DNA of 64,000 bases from JABFRJ01 sp031374735. GTDB taxonomy: Bacteria > Pseudomonadota > Alphaproteobacteria > Rhizobiales > Hyphomicrobiaceae. Below, piece after piece: positions 8,576-17,087 of this stretch (the stretch's first letter is position 1; each line of letters starts with the position of its first letter). Both the position numbers and the translations under genes were made by a program. Below the pieces are notes generated by a model that saw only the letters and a program-made list of their open reading frames with translations, made no database searches and was not told where the DNA came from. The stretch spans positions 38,339-102,338 of the forward strand of contig JANMGQ010000134.1 in assembly GCA_031374735.1 (NCBI GenBank), in the 5' to 3' direction.

Positions 8576-9463
8576 ATGGCAGCAGCGCCGCGGTCTTTTT
8601 GGAAAGGGCACCTCCGCCTTTCGCTCGTCACCATTCCCATCCGCCTGGTGAGCGCTGCCTCGTCAGAGGAAAAAATCGCGTTGCATCAAGTAGACCGCAA
8701 TTCGAAGAGCCGCATTCGCTATCAGAAGATTGCGGCCGACACCGGGAAAATTGTAGCTCAGGAGGACATCGTGCAGGGCTATGAGGTCGAGCCCGGTCAA
8801 TACGTTCTACTCGACGACGACACACTGAAGGGACTGAAGCTTGAGACCCGCCACACCTTGGAACTCACGCAATTCGTCGATGCCTGCTCCATCGATCCGC
8901 TCTATTTTGACCGGCCATACTATGTGCTGCCTGACGGTGACGTCGCGGAGGAAGGCTATCGTGTCATCCGTGATGCCTTGCGCGCGGCGAAGAAGTTTGC
9001 CGTGGGTCAGTTGACGATGCGCGGCCGGGAGAACCTGGTGGCGCTCAAACCTTGCGGTCAAGGCATGCTGCTAGAAACTCTCCGTTACGAAGACGAGATC
9101 AAGCATGCTGACGAGGTATTCGCGGGGATCGCATCGACCAGGCTACGACCGGAGCTGCTTGATATGGCAAAGGAACTCATCACGGCCCGCAGCAGCGACT
9201 TCGAGCCCGAGGCCTTTCAGAACCATTATGCCAAAGCCCTGCGCGAACTCGTGCAGTCGAAGATGAAAGGTGGGGAGGCCGTAGCGGTGGCCGGCGGCAA
9301 CGATGCACCAACGAGCGGAACCATCATCGATTTCATGGACGCATTGCGCCGCTCGACCGGGCGTGAAAAATCCAACCCAAGTTCCAAACCGTCTTCCAGC
9401 AACAAGCCGGCGAAACGAAGCAAATCGATACCTCGGCGCGGAGCCGGCTCAGCGAAGCCGTAA
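8576..9463 (+). CDS. ku: Non-homologous end joining protein Ku
   Basis: A 295-residue bacterial Ku. It forms a homodimeric ring on double-strand DNA ends and recruits LigD. The family start is clear (PRSFWKGHLRLSLVTIPIRL), and the core has IDPLYFDRPYYVLPD near residue 105. The last 60 residues are low-complexity, rich in Ser, Lys, Pro and Arg, the basic extension seen in many rhizobial Ku proteins. I chose the ATG at 8576 because GAAGGA lies 9 bases upstream; the in-frame codons before it give non-conserved sequence. ligD follows after 47 bp. Confidence 0.95.
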   Translation: MAAAPRSFWKGHLRLSLVTIPIRLVSAASSEEKIALHQVDRNSKSRIRYQKIAADTGKIVAQEDIVQGYEVEPGQYVLLDDDTLKGLKLETRHTLELTQFVDACSIDPLYFDRPYYVLPDGDVAEEGYRVIRDALRAAKKFAVGQLTMRGRENLVALKPCGQGMLLETLRYEDEIKHADEVFAGIASTRLRPELLDMAKELITARSSDFEPEAFQNHYAKALRELVQSKMKGGEAVAVAGGNDAPTSGTIIDFMDALRRSTGREKSNPSSKPSSSNKPAKRSKSIPRRGAGSAKP

Positions 9464-9510
9464 AAGTCACCCACGGCTGGAAAGGGCACAGTTGCGAAGG
9501 GCTGATACTC

Positions 9511-11955
9511 ATGGCGCGCGCACTCCAGGCATATCGGTCCAAACGAGACTTCACGTCTAGTCCGGAACCTCACGGAGATCAGTTGGGCGGACGTGGCAGC
9601 GCGGCCACTGCGGCTCACGGCCGCCGTTTCGTCGTTCAACGGCACAGGGCACGACGCGAACACTTCGATCTGCGGCTCGAAATGGACGGCGTCATGTTGA
9701 GTTGGGCCGTGACCAAGGGCCCGAGCGCTGATCCCCGAACGAAGCGCCTTGCAGTGCGAACAGAAGACCATCCGATTTCATACGCCGATTTCGAAGGCGT
9801 GATCCCGGACAAGTCCTATGGTGCGGGCCCGGTCATGATCTGGGACCAGGGCAGCTGGGCTGCCGTTGGTGCCGAGCCTGCAACTGCTCTTGGCGGCGGC
9901 CATCTCAAGTTCGTGCTCTCGGGCAAGCGCATCCGGGGACGCTGGGCTCTTGTGCGTTTGAAGAGTGCGGGCGCGCGGGAGAACTGGCTGCTAATAAAGG
10001 ATCGCGACACCTATGCCGAAGGCGATGATAGTCTCGCGCAACGCTTCGACACCAGCGTGGTCACCAATCGGACTTTCGCCCACATTCTGCAAGGCAAAAA
10101 GGGCCAACTGCAGAAGCGGCGCAACCCGCCGGACTTCGTCCCCCCGATGCTGTGCATCGAGGCTGGATCGCCGCCCAGTGGCGACGATTGGCAGTACGAG
10201 ATTAAATATGACGGCTATCGACTGCAGATGGCCGTCGGCGAGAACAGGGTCGTGCTGCGGACGCGCAACGGGCACGATTGGACCGCTAAGTTTCCCGACA
10301 TCGCTAATGCGGCACAACTGTTATCGACGCGTATTGCAGTGCTCGATGGAGAGGCCGTCGTCCTCGGGCGCGATGGACTTGCTGACTATCCGAAACTGGT
10401 TTCGGCCATCAAACAAGGCGGGGCCGGTGTGCAGTTCGTCGCTTTCGACCTCCTTCGGGTCGACGACCGCGACTTGACCAAGCTGCCACTGGCCGAACGC
10501 AGAGCCGCTCTCCAAGAGCTTCTCGGTAATCGTGGCACCGATGCGATCCGGATCGCGCCGGCTGTCAGAGATGGCGGACAGGAACTCCTCGCGCGTGTTA
10601 CGGTCGCCGGTGGTGAAGGCATAATTGCGAAGCGTGTCTCGTCGAAATATTACTCACGCCGTTCGTCGTCCTGGCTCAAGATCAAAGCCGTGCGCCGCGA
10701 TGACGCCGTTGTTGTCGGCTGGCTGCCGTCGCGGGCTGGGCGTCATTTCGCGTCTCTCGTTCTGGCGCATCGCGACTCGGTGGGCTTGCGTTATGTCGGC
10801 CGTGTCGGCACGGGCTTCACGGCGCGGGTCGAGCGAGAGGTATTCGAACAGCTTTCGCGTCATGGTCGCAAAAGTGCGCCACGAGGCATTTCGGGTCTCG
10901 AAGCCGCCCCGGACAATACGCAGTGGGTCACACCCCGCTTTACGGCCGCAATCTCGCATGGTGGGACCACTGCAGATGGGCGCTGGCGCGCTGCGCGCTT
11001 TCTCGGTTGGCGGGACGATGTTGCCGGTTCCGGCACGACGTCTGCTCGCCCTGACGCAAAGCCGGTTGACCACTTCGCGAAGTCCTCCGTTACTCTTACG
11101 CACGTTGATCGGGTCGTTTTTTCGGACGTTGGACTGACCAAAGCCGACATCGCAGCCTACTACCAACGCGTCGCGCCTCGCATCCTGCCGCATCTGCAAG
11201 ATCGACCGGTTAGTCTCTTGCGGGCGCCAAATGGGATCGACCACGAGACATTCTTCCAACGTCACCCGATGCCCGCCATGCGACGCGGTATCCGACGAAT
11301 ACCGTCGCCAGACGAAATGCGCGCGGAATACATGTCGATCAACGAGGCCGATGGCCTCGCGACGGCGGTCCAGTTCGGCGCTGTCGAGTTTCACGGATGG
11401 GGGGCGACATGCCCCGATCTCGACGCGCCCGATCGCATGATCTTCGACCTTGATCCAGCAGACGACGTACCCTTCGCTGCAGTGAGGAGAGCAGCAGACC
11501 TGATTCGTCGCGTGCTGGAGAGAGCCGCGTTGAAGAGCTACGCGCTCGTATCGGGTGGCAAGGGGATCCACGTCGTTGTGCCGCTTGATCGGACGCAAAG
11601 TTGGACCGACATCGAAGCGAGCGCCAGTGCGATCGCGCGTACGCTCGCGCGTGCCGAGGCTGACCGCTTCGTAGCAACTGCATCCAAGGCGCGGCGCAAA
11701 GGGCGCATTTACATCGATTGGCTGCGCAACAAGCGCTCGGGGACGGCGATTGTCCCATATTCGTTGCGGGCGCGCCCGAGTGCGAGCGTCGCCATGCCCG
11801 TGAGCTGGCGAACCTTGGCTGGCGTACAAAGTGCGTCCCAATTTACTGTTGCAGACACGGCGACCGCCGGGGGCTCGCCTTGGCGTGGCTTTTTCGATGT
11901 TCGACAACACGTGACAAGCAATGTCATGACAGTCCTGCGTCAGTTCGGTGGGTGA
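9511..11955 (+). CDS. ligD: Multifunctional ATP-dependent DNA ligase LigD (PE-ligase-polymerase)
   Basis: An 814-residue NHEJ ligase. Residues about 1-165 are the 3'-phosphoesterase domain (FVVQRHRARREHFDLRLEMD, with the His and Asp metal ligands). About 205-510 is the ATP-dependent ligase domain; motif I is EIKYDGYR with catalytic Lys232, and a later motif includes SSWLKIKAVRRDDAVVVG. About 540-814 is the PrimPol-type polymerase domain, with DLDAPDRMIFDLDPADD supplying the catalytic acidic residues. The order PE-LIG-POL matches Pseudomonas LigD and not the mycobacterial POL-PE-LIG order. With ku it makes a complete two-gene NHEJ system. Confidence 0.95.
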   Translation: MARALQAYRSKRDFTSSPEPHGDQLGGRGSAATAAHGRRFVVQRHRARREHFDLRLEMDGVMLSWAVTKGPSADPRTKRLAVRTEDHPISYADFEGVIPDKSYGAGPVMIWDQGSWAAVGAEPATALGGGHLKFVLSGKRIRGRWALVRLKSAGARENWLLIKDRDTYAEGDDSLAQRFDTSVVTNRTFAHILQGKKGQLQKRRNPPDFVPPMLCIEAGSPPSGDDWQYEIKYDGYRLQMAVGENRVVLRTRNGHDWTAKFPDIANAAQLLSTRIAVLDGEAVVLGRDGLADYPKLVSAIKQGGAGVQFVAFDLLRVDDRDLTKLPLAERRAALQELLGNRGTDAIRIAPAVRDGGQELLARVTVAGGEGIIAKRVSSKYYSRRSSSWLKIKAVRRDDAVVVGWLPSRAGRHFASLVLAHRDSVGLRYVGRVGTGFTARVEREVFEQLSRHGRKSAPRGISGLEAAPDNTQWVTPRFTAAISHGGTTADGRWRAARFLGWRDDVAGSGTTSARPDAKPVDHFAKSSVTLTHVDRVVFSDVGLTKADIAAYYQRVAPRILPHLQDRPVSLLRAPNGIDHETFFQRHPMPAMRRGIRRIPSPDEMRAEYMSINEADGLATAVQFGAVEFHGWGATCPDLDAPDRMIFDLDPADDVPFAAVRRAADLIRRVLERAALKSYALVSGGKGIHVVVPLDRTQSWTDIEASASAIARTLARAEADRFVATASKARRKGRIYIDWLRNKRSGTAIVPYSLRARPSASVAMPVSWRTLAGVQSASQFTVADTATAGGSPWRGFFDVRQHVTSNVMTVLRQFGG

Positions 11956-11982
11956 CGCCGACCTTCATTTTTTTAAAAGCGG

Positions 11983-12144
11983 ATGGCAATGCCATTGAGC
12001 CGGTCGAGGGCGACTGCCGTGTATGAAGTCTTCAAGTTCCTGCACATTTTGGGCGCGATCGGCAATGAGACGGTCACCGCGTTCTGGAAAGTGTTCGCGG
12101 ACAGCGGGCCCACCCCGTATCGAACGGCCGGGAACTGGCAGTAA
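11983..12144 (+). pseudogene. Remnant of a DUF2269-type membrane protein
   Basis: A 53-codon frame contains YEVFKFLHILGAIGNETV followed by TAFWKVFAD. This resembles the first helix of DUF2269 proteins (usually KFLHILGAI, a few hydrophobic residues, then GN..VTAFWK..AD) with a short internal loss after ILGAI. It then stops early, whereas the family has about 150 residues. It is likely a decayed gene rather than a functional peptide. The assignment is by eye from a short match. Confidence 0.4.
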
Positions 12145-12170
12145 GGCTCGCACGTTACGACATCGAGCAA

Positions 12171-12680
12171 GTGTCGATGGAGATCGAGATGCCGACGCCC
12201 CAAGAACTCACCGAACAATTCTGGACGGCCTTGAAGTCCGATATGACGATGATGCTCGGGTTGGCCGGTGTTGACGACGGGCATACCCGGCCAATGACCG
12301 CGCAAATCGAGGGCAACCAGGGACCGATCTGGTTTTTCGCTTCGACGCAAAACGGCATCGTCAATAAACTTGGAACAGGCGGTCGCGCCATCGCAACGTT
12401 CACCTCGAAGGGTCATGATCTCTTCGCAACGGTCCACGGCCGTATCGCCGTCGACCTTGATCGAGCCACAGTCGATCGGCTTTGGAACCGCTACGTCGCC
12501 GCGTGGTACGACGGTGGCACAACGGATCCGAATTTAGTCCTATTGCGACTCGATCCTGACCGGGCTGAAATCTGGCAGAACGAGTTCAGCCTCGTTGCGG
12601 GCATCAAGATGCTGTTCGGATCAGATCCGAAAGAGGATTACAAAGATAAAGTAGCAGACGTGAATTTGAAGCCTCGATGA
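12171..12680 (+). CDS. Pyridoxamine 5'-phosphate oxidase-like general stress protein
   Basis: A 169-residue flavin-binding split-barrel protein like Bacillus general stress protein 26. The GPIWFFASTQNGIVNKL segment (about 63-79) and the C-terminal LLRLDPDRAEIWQNE are typical. Such proteins bind FMN, FAD or F420 and reduce unknown small molecules under stress. The frame can start at the GTG at 12171 or the ATG at 12177; no strong ribosome-binding site separates them. It lies in the stress-gene neighbourhood downstream of ligD and the DUF2269 remnant. Confidence 0.85.
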   Translation: MSMEIEMPTPQELTEQFWTALKSDMTMMLGLAGVDDGHTRPMTAQIEGNQGPIWFFASTQNGIVNKLGTGGRAIATFTSKGHDLFATVHGRIAVDLDRATVDRLWNRYVAAWYDGGTTDPNLVLLRLDPDRAEIWQNEFSLVAGIKMLFGSDPKEDYKDKVADVNLKPR

Positions 12681-12980
12681 CGGCCGGATCAAGCCGGGCG
12701 GCGTTACCACCCATGGAGCGTGCGGTTCAGCATAAATCCTCCCCTGGCGAGGTTGAGCGGGTTAACCCTGAGCGTTGGACCGGCCGGTTGTTGATCTCTC
12801 AGTCGATCTGTCCAGAACGACAGCGGCATGGCGAGCCCGCAGCGACCTTCAGATTCTGTCCCGCAGGTCATTGCCGAATCCGCCAGCCACGTCGATCCTC
12901 ATGATCGCAGCTCAGCAAGCGCTGGAACGCCCCTGGCGCTGGCGCGTTCTACAGTTGAGATCGCATCGTGAGGCCGGCCC
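12681..12980. other. 300-bp gap holding a stress promoter
   Basis: Two short overlapping open frames here give Arg/Pro-rich sequence without family features, and I do not call them genes. The only clear signal is the EcfG-type promoter near the right end. Confidence 0.5.
12924..12948 (+). promoter_or_regulatory. EcfG-type general stress promoter
   Basis: GGAAC at 12924-12928, a 16-bp spacer and CGTT at 12945-12948. The -10 element ends 32 bp before the ATG at 12981, leaving room for a start near 12955 and a GTGAGG ribosome-binding site. Confidence 0.7.
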
Positions 12981-13361
12981 ATGACAAGCACACGTTCCCA
13001 ACGTTTTCTCGTTCAATTCACGGAGCACGTGAGCTACGAGGTAGAACTCGAGGCCCCATCACAGGATGAGGCGCTTGTTCTTGGATGTGAAATGCTCGCA
13101 TCCGAAACGCGGGCGGGGTTTGTCCCCGTTGAGACAGATCAGACAGATCTCACTGCAATCTCACTGGAACCAACCGCGCTGAACTTGCCGCAGAGAGTGA
13201 CGGCCGCCATGGCCAACAGTTCATGGGTGACGACGGCTCGTCCTGTCATGGCCAGCGATGTCGCTGTCATCGTCAAGTTACTTGAGGAGGTTCGCGACAC
13301 CACATTGTCACACGCCCAATGGGAAGCCGCGAAGCGGCTGATCAAACAGCTCACTGAATAG
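12981..13361 (+). CDS. Hypothetical protein, stress-promoter controlled
   Basis: A 126-residue protein I do not recognise. Residues 1-60 form a predicted beta-alpha-beta unit (QRFLVQFTEHVSYEVELEAP, then an acidic helix). A linker follows, then a C-terminal helical part (SDVAVIVKLLEEVRDTTLSHAQ) with no cysteines or catalytic motif. It has its own EcfG-type promoter and is followed 19 bp later by the pseudo-receiver gene, so the two are probably co-transcribed under general stress. Confidence 0.65.
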   Translation: MTSTRSQRFLVQFTEHVSYEVELEAPSQDEALVLGCEMLASETRAGFVPVETDQTDLTAISLEPTALNLPQRVTAAMANSSWVTTARPVMASDVAVIVKLLEEVRDTTLSHAQWEAAKRLIKQLTE

Positions 13362-13380
13362 GCAACAAGTGGAGAACTTC

Positions 13381-13668
13381 ATGGCCAGCCGGCAATTGAA
13401 TGGGACCATCGTTGTGATTATCGAGCCGGAGTTGGAAGCCGCACTCGAGATCCAGGATCGACTTGTCGACGATGGTGCGCTGGTCTTCACAGCCTACCGT
13501 TTGGAACGCGCTGAATACCTTTTGACGCTGCCAAAGGTTGATGGCGTCGTTGTTCGACAGTCCGTGCTCGACGCGAACAGGAAGCTCAAGTCACACATAT
13601 TGAAGCGCAAGATCCCACGCATATTTTATCACGGATCGAAAAGTTCGCTGGAATTTTTGAGGAACTGA
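13381..13668 (+). CDS. Degenerate response-regulator receiver (pseudo-receiver)
   Basis: A 95-residue single-domain protein. The pattern NGTIVVIIEPELEAALEIQD..LVDDGALVFTAYRLERAE follows the receiver fold: the first beta strand, then the acidic pocket (E-P in place of D-D or E-D). The expected phospho-acceptor Asp in beta-3 is missing; the strand reads VDGVVVRQSVLD. It probably cannot be phosphorylated in the usual way. Start at the ATG 13381, with GTGGAG as ribosome-binding site; a GTG at 13369 would place the start before that site. Likely operon with the upstream gene. Confidence 0.65.
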   Translation: MASRQLNGTIVVIIEPELEAALEIQDRLVDDGALVFTAYRLERAEYLLTLPKVDGVVVRQSVLDANRKLKSHILKRKIPRIFYHGSKSSLEFLRN

Positions 13669-13832
13669 GGGCTCATTGTCTGGCCCCGCAGCCAGTTCGC
13701 AAAGCCTGACGATGTGGCCTACGCCCCGCACTTGCCGTTCAATTCGCCTCGTAGGCCCGATTGCCACATTTCGACCCGTCTCTCTCGTGATACGCAGTCC
13801 TCGCGGCGATCAGCTTGCCGGGGGACGGTTTC

Positions 13833-14618
13833 ATGGTGGGACACTGGCGAACACTGGCTCGGGGGCTGTTGTTGTGCGCGGCGTTCGGCACCGCTGCCGA
13901 AGCGGAGCAGAATTCGTACCGGTGGTTGTCTATCGAGGGGCGTCAAGTGCGATGGGTGGCAGCTGAGGGCGCGCCGATCGTGCTCAGATACGCGATTGCC
14001 AGCTATGACGTGCAAACTCCCAATGCGGTCAACTGCGGCTCCGTCGTGCCGCCGCGGGAGTTGCTGCACACCTCACGTGTAACGCTCGCTGAGTTTCGTC
14101 GCGCAGCCGGCGCAGCTTTTGCCGTTTGGCAGCGCCACATCGCGATTTCGTTCGCTGAGGTCTCCGATCAACGCGAAGCAGATATCATCATCGGGGAACA
14201 AGCGGTTCCTGCAGGACGTGCCTTCGCCAATGTGAAGATCAAGCCTTCGCCGATTGGCCCTTTCGCTCCGATCGAGAAAGCTACGATCTGTCTGAATCCG
14301 CAGCACATGTGGAAGATCGGATACGATGGGGATCTCGCAGTCTATGATCTCGTTCACACGCTGAGCCATGAGATCGGACACGTGATTGGCTTGGATCACC
14401 CGGCGGCCCGTGGACATATCATGTCTTTCAAGTACCGCGAGCTTGACGCCGGGCTCTCGGACGGCGACATTCAGGGTGCAGTGGCATTGTATGGTCCACG
14501 TCCGCGAGAGCATAGTCGAGCAGACAAGTGGGCGGTTACGGCGCGGGCAACGGAGCCGCCCACGCCGCACCGGATTGTTGCTGGAAGAATTACTTCGCGA
14601 TCGGCTGCAATGCCTTGA
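13833..14618 (+). CDS. Secreted matrixin-like zinc metalloprotease
   Basis: A 261-residue secreted protein. The first 24 residues form a signal peptide (TLARGLLLCAAFGTAAEAEQ). The zinc site HEIGHVIGLDH gives ligands His179, His183 and His189, with catalytic Glu180; the Met-turn GHIMSF follows after 8 residues. This is the metzincin/matrixin (M10) pattern. The body before it (VWQRHIAISFAEVSDQREA) also fits matrixins. Substrates are unknown; extracellular or periplasmic action is likely. GGGGGACGG upstream of the ATG at 13833 supports that start over the TTG at 13815. Confidence 0.85.
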   Translation: MVGHWRTLARGLLLCAAFGTAAEAEQNSYRWLSIEGRQVRWVAAEGAPIVLRYAIASYDVQTPNAVNCGSVVPPRELLHTSRVTLAEFRRAAGAAFAVWQRHIAISFAEVSDQREADIIIGEQAVPAGRAFANVKIKPSPIGPFAPIEKATICLNPQHMWKIGYDGDLAVYDLVHTLSHEIGHVIGLDHPAARGHIMSFKYRELDAGLSDGDIQGAVALYGPRPREHSRADKWAVTARATEPPTPHRIVAGRITSRSAAMP

Positions 14619-15018
14619 TTTGCGCCTCACTCAGTTGGACCGTCACGCGATCACTCGAAAGGCGGAACTGCGCCGGGGTGAGCCGAACGCGCGTTTCACC
14701 GAGCCCCATCAGGCCGCCGATGTCGATATGCATTTCCGTCACCACGCCGGATGCATCACGCAAAAACGCTGCAACTTCTCCGACATTCTTGCCGTCGCTG
14801 CTGTAGACGACCTTGTCGATCCAGTCCCGGGCTTGTTGTTCGGTCAGCGTGATCGGTGTCATGACCGACGGGGCCGACATTGATGGCGCAGGCGATGTCG
14901 CCGGCGGCATTGCCGCTGGCGGTGTGGTTGGTGTCGACGGGGGCGCGGTCGTTTGGGCGAACACGCTGGCTGACCCCAGCAGGGCAGTCGTCGATACGGC
15001 GATGAACAGCTTCTTCAT
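14590..15018 (-). CDS. Periplasmic PRC-barrel protein
   Basis: A 142-residue protein with a signal peptide (MKKLFIAVSTTALLGSASVF), a Pro/Thr/Ser/Ala-rich linker (about 22-54), and a PRC-barrel-like domain (WIDKVVYSSDGKNVGEVAAF onward). Such proteins are common in rhizobial stress regulons. It overlaps the 3' end of the protease gene by 29 bp on the opposite strand. An EcfG-type promoter lies 88 bp upstream of the ATG. Its function is not known beyond a structural role suggested by the fold. Confidence 0.8.
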   Translation of the reverse strand: MKKLFIAVSTTALLGSASVFAQTTAPPSTPTTPPAAMPPATSPAPSMSAPSVMTPITLTEQQARDWIDKVVYSSDGKNVGEVAAFLRDASGVVTEMHIDIGGLMGLGETRVRLTPAQFRLSSDRVTVQLSEAQIKALQPIAK

Positions 15019-15105
15019 GGTGTTACTCCGACGTTGAGTGTACGGGCGTTGGGAAAAGTTGACGTGACGCTTCGAAGGTCTTCGCCTCGCCATGTCTGAC
15101 GTGAC

Positions 15106-15131
15106 AACGATCATGGGGGTGTGCGGGTTCC
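15106..15131 (-). promoter_or_regulatory. EcfG-type general stress promoter
   Basis: On the minus strand: GGAAC (15131-15127), 17-bp spacer, CGTT (15109-15106). It faces the PRC-barrel gene with a leader of about 80 nt. Confidence 0.65.
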
Positions 15132-15319
15132 CGAGAACCTGTCGCCGCCACCGGCAAGTGAACGCCGCAAACGCAGTCGATCACCGCAGCGGGCAAAGCG
15201 CGCCAAAACAAGTACGGTTATGCACGAATGTGATGGCACGCACCGGCTGATCGCGGCCGGTAATTCCGGTGGATCGCCGGGCTGATGCAATCCGAGCAAA
15301 GCGTCCCCATATACGCGCG

Positions 15320-15571
15320 ATGCACCAGTTTGATTTGAACCTCCCGGCCGAAGTGTTCTCCGGCGACCGTCGACGGAACAAGCGGCTGGCGATAGTGTAT
15401 CGGCGTTTTGCCACCGGGGCCGAAGCGCTCCGGTTCGCCGTCGAGGGGCAGGCCGCGGAGCGGCTGCGGACCACCATCATCGAGGCTGATGAGCTCCGCA
15501 TCGACGCAGACGAGATCAGTCGCCTCTACGCCAGCGACGCCTACCCGTTCGAGAGACGACCGGCGACCTGA
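15320..15571 (+). CDS. Hypothetical protein (DUF1488-like)
   Basis: An 83-residue protein beginning MHQFDLNLPAEVFSGDRR. It has an alternating charged/hydrophobic helix in the middle and ends in a short acidic helix (RIDADEISRLYASD). It resembles small uncharacterised proteins found in rhizobial stress regions, but I cannot name a domain with confidence. No strong ribosome-binding site; the ATG at 15320 is preferred over 15269 because the upstream residues are Arg-rich and look untranslated. Confidence 0.5.
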   Translation: MHQFDLNLPAEVFSGDRRRNKRLAIVYRRFATGAEALRFAVEGQAAERLRTTIIEADELRIDADEISRLYASDAYPFERRPAT

Positions 15572-15666
15572 GTTCAGAGTGCATTGTATTTGCCCGTGTC
15601 GCTCTCGAAGCGACGCGGGCGTGGCTGTATTTGCGGCTGCCTGAGGTGACGACGGAGGACCTGGTC

Positions 15667-15945
15667 ATGACCGAGCGGACCACAACGGCAAAGGTGATCT
15701 TTCGCAAGCCCGCCGATATCGGCGGGCTGACGGAATTGCTGCCGGCTGGAGAGTACGTCGTCGAGACGGATGAGGAGTTGATTCACGGCTTGTCGGTTCT
15801 CGCCTATCGTCGCTTGCGGACCGACATCACTGTACCGGCCCAAGTTGGGGCATCGAGGGGGCGACACATGATCGAAATCGGCCCTGAGAGCCTCGCGGCT
15901 GCACTGGCGCGAGACAGTGCAGTCGATACGCGCGTTGGACTGTAA
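15667..15945 (+). CDS. Small hypothetical protein
   Basis: A 92-residue protein. The N-terminal half has beta-strand character (TTAKVIFRKPADIGG, then AGEYVVETDEELI), followed by a helix and a short tail. No motif is recognised. The ATG at 15667 lies after GGAGGACC, a good ribosome-binding site, and this is the main support for it being a gene. It sits among other small stress-region genes. Confidence 0.6.
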   Translation: MTERTTTAKVIFRKPADIGGLTELLPAGEYVVETDEELIHGLSVLAYRRLRTDITVPAQVGASRGRHMIEIGPESLAAALARDSAVDTRVGL

Positions 15946-15966
15946 TGACGTCGTCACTGCGCGTCT

Positions 15967-16215
15967 TCACGGCCGCAGCTTCCGGTTCCGGTGCGCAAGC
16001 ATCTGCTCGAGCAGTGCGGCCGCAGCCCGATGGACGGTCGCGTCGTTGGCCGTTTGGGCCGCGCCCTGATGCGTGGCGGCAGCATCTTCAAGAACACCGC
16101 GCACGTCGCTCGCGCTGAGGATTTTCTGCTCGTCTAGCGCCAGAAGCAGGGACTCGCAGATCGAGAGCGCTGCGTAACCGGCTGCGGCTGCGGATTTGTC
16201 GGCTGATCTTGGCAT
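15967..16215 (-). CDS. Small helical hypothetical protein
   Basis: An 82-residue Ala-rich, probably all-helical protein (AALSICESLLLALDEQKILS, then a second helix ending in LLEQMLAHRNRK). No known motif, no membrane segment and no cysteine pair; the only Cys is single. Similar small proteins occur in rhizobial genomes next to stress genes. It is convergent with the upstream small gene and divergent from the Crp/Fnr regulator. Confidence 0.6.
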   Translation of the reverse strand: MPRSADKSAAAAGYAALSICESLLLALDEQKILSASDVRGVLEDAAATHQGAAQTANDATVHRAAAALLEQMLAHRNRKLRP

Positions 16216-16370
16216 GGTGTGCTATCCGGTCAGATCGGCGCGGTTTCACTCCACGTCGACTGTTACTATGCGCCGGTTCGTCGGGCAAAGGACCAATGCA
16301 GGATAGCTTTTCGCGTTTTGTGACGATGTGATCGAACCACGGATGCGCAGCAACCAATGGGCCTCGCTGC

Positions 16371-17087
16371 ATGACGCATGCGCCGCATTTGCTCGCACGG
16401 AAACTCGGCACCTTCATGGAGCTTTCGCCGGCCGAGACGCGCTGCCTTGAAGGACTGCAGACGAAGCCGGTTCGGATCAAGGCCGGAGAGGCGCTTGTGC
16501 GCGAGGGCGAAAGCGGCCATCTCGCTTACGTTCTTCAATCGGGTTGGGCGTGCAGCTTCAAGCTCCTGCCGGACGGCGGCCGGCAGATTATCACCTTTCC
16601 ACTGCCCGGAGACTGTGTCGGCTTGCGCAGTGTCTTACTCCGCACATCAGATCATTCGTTCTCAGCATTGACGGATGTGACCGTTTGCGGCGTCGATGGC
16701 GCGCGCATGATGCAGATATTTTCTGAGTTTCCCCGCCTCGGAGCGGCGATATTGTGGGCCGCGTCGCGAGATGAGGCGATGGTCGTCGAACACCTCGTGA
16801 GCATCGGCCGACGCACGGCCATGGAGCGGATGGCTCACTTCTTCTTGGAGTTGGCCGAACGCTTGCGCCTGGTCGGCTTGGCCACCGAGCGAGAGTTCAT
16901 TTGCCCGCTCAATCAGTACGTCCTCGCGGATGCGCTCGGCCTCAGTGCAATCCATGTGAACCGCGTGCTGCGGCAGCTGCGCGAGCAACAGCTTCTCACG
17001 TACAAGGCGCATCGCGTGACCATCCTGGATGCCAAGAAACTCAAGGTTTTGGCGGGTTTTCAAGACCAAGACACATCGGTCACATAG
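16371..17087 (+). CDS. Crp/Fnr family transcriptional regulator
   Basis: A 238-residue regulator. A cyclic-nucleotide-binding beta-roll occupies about residues 20-130 (VREGESGHLAYVLQSGWACS, then FPLPGDCVG). A dimer helix follows, then a winged helix near 170-225 with recognition-helix region QYVLADALGLSAIHVNRVLR. The FNR-type cysteine cluster at the N-terminus is absent, so it is not a 4Fe-4S oxygen sensor. Many alphaproteobacteria have such proteins near stress genes. Ligand and targets are unknown. ATG chosen at 16371; a gap of 155 bp to the divergent gene could hold its promoter. Confidence 0.88.
   Translation: MTHAPHLLARKLGTFMELSPAETRCLEGLQTKPVRIKAGEALVREGESGHLAYVLQSGWACSFKLLPDGGRQIITFPLPGDCVGLRSVLLRTSDHSFSALTDVTVCGVDGARMMQIFSEFPRLGAAILWAASRDEAMVVEHLVSIGRRTAMERMAHFFLELAERLRLVGLATEREFICPLNQYVLADALGLSAIHVNRVLRQLREQQLLTYKAHRVTILDAKKLKVLAGFQDQDTSVT

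Noticed and set aside
12677..12984. Two short plus-strand frames between the PNPOx-like gene and 12981
   Set aside because: No motif, low-complexity Arg/Ser/Pro content and an embedded EcfG promoter instead.
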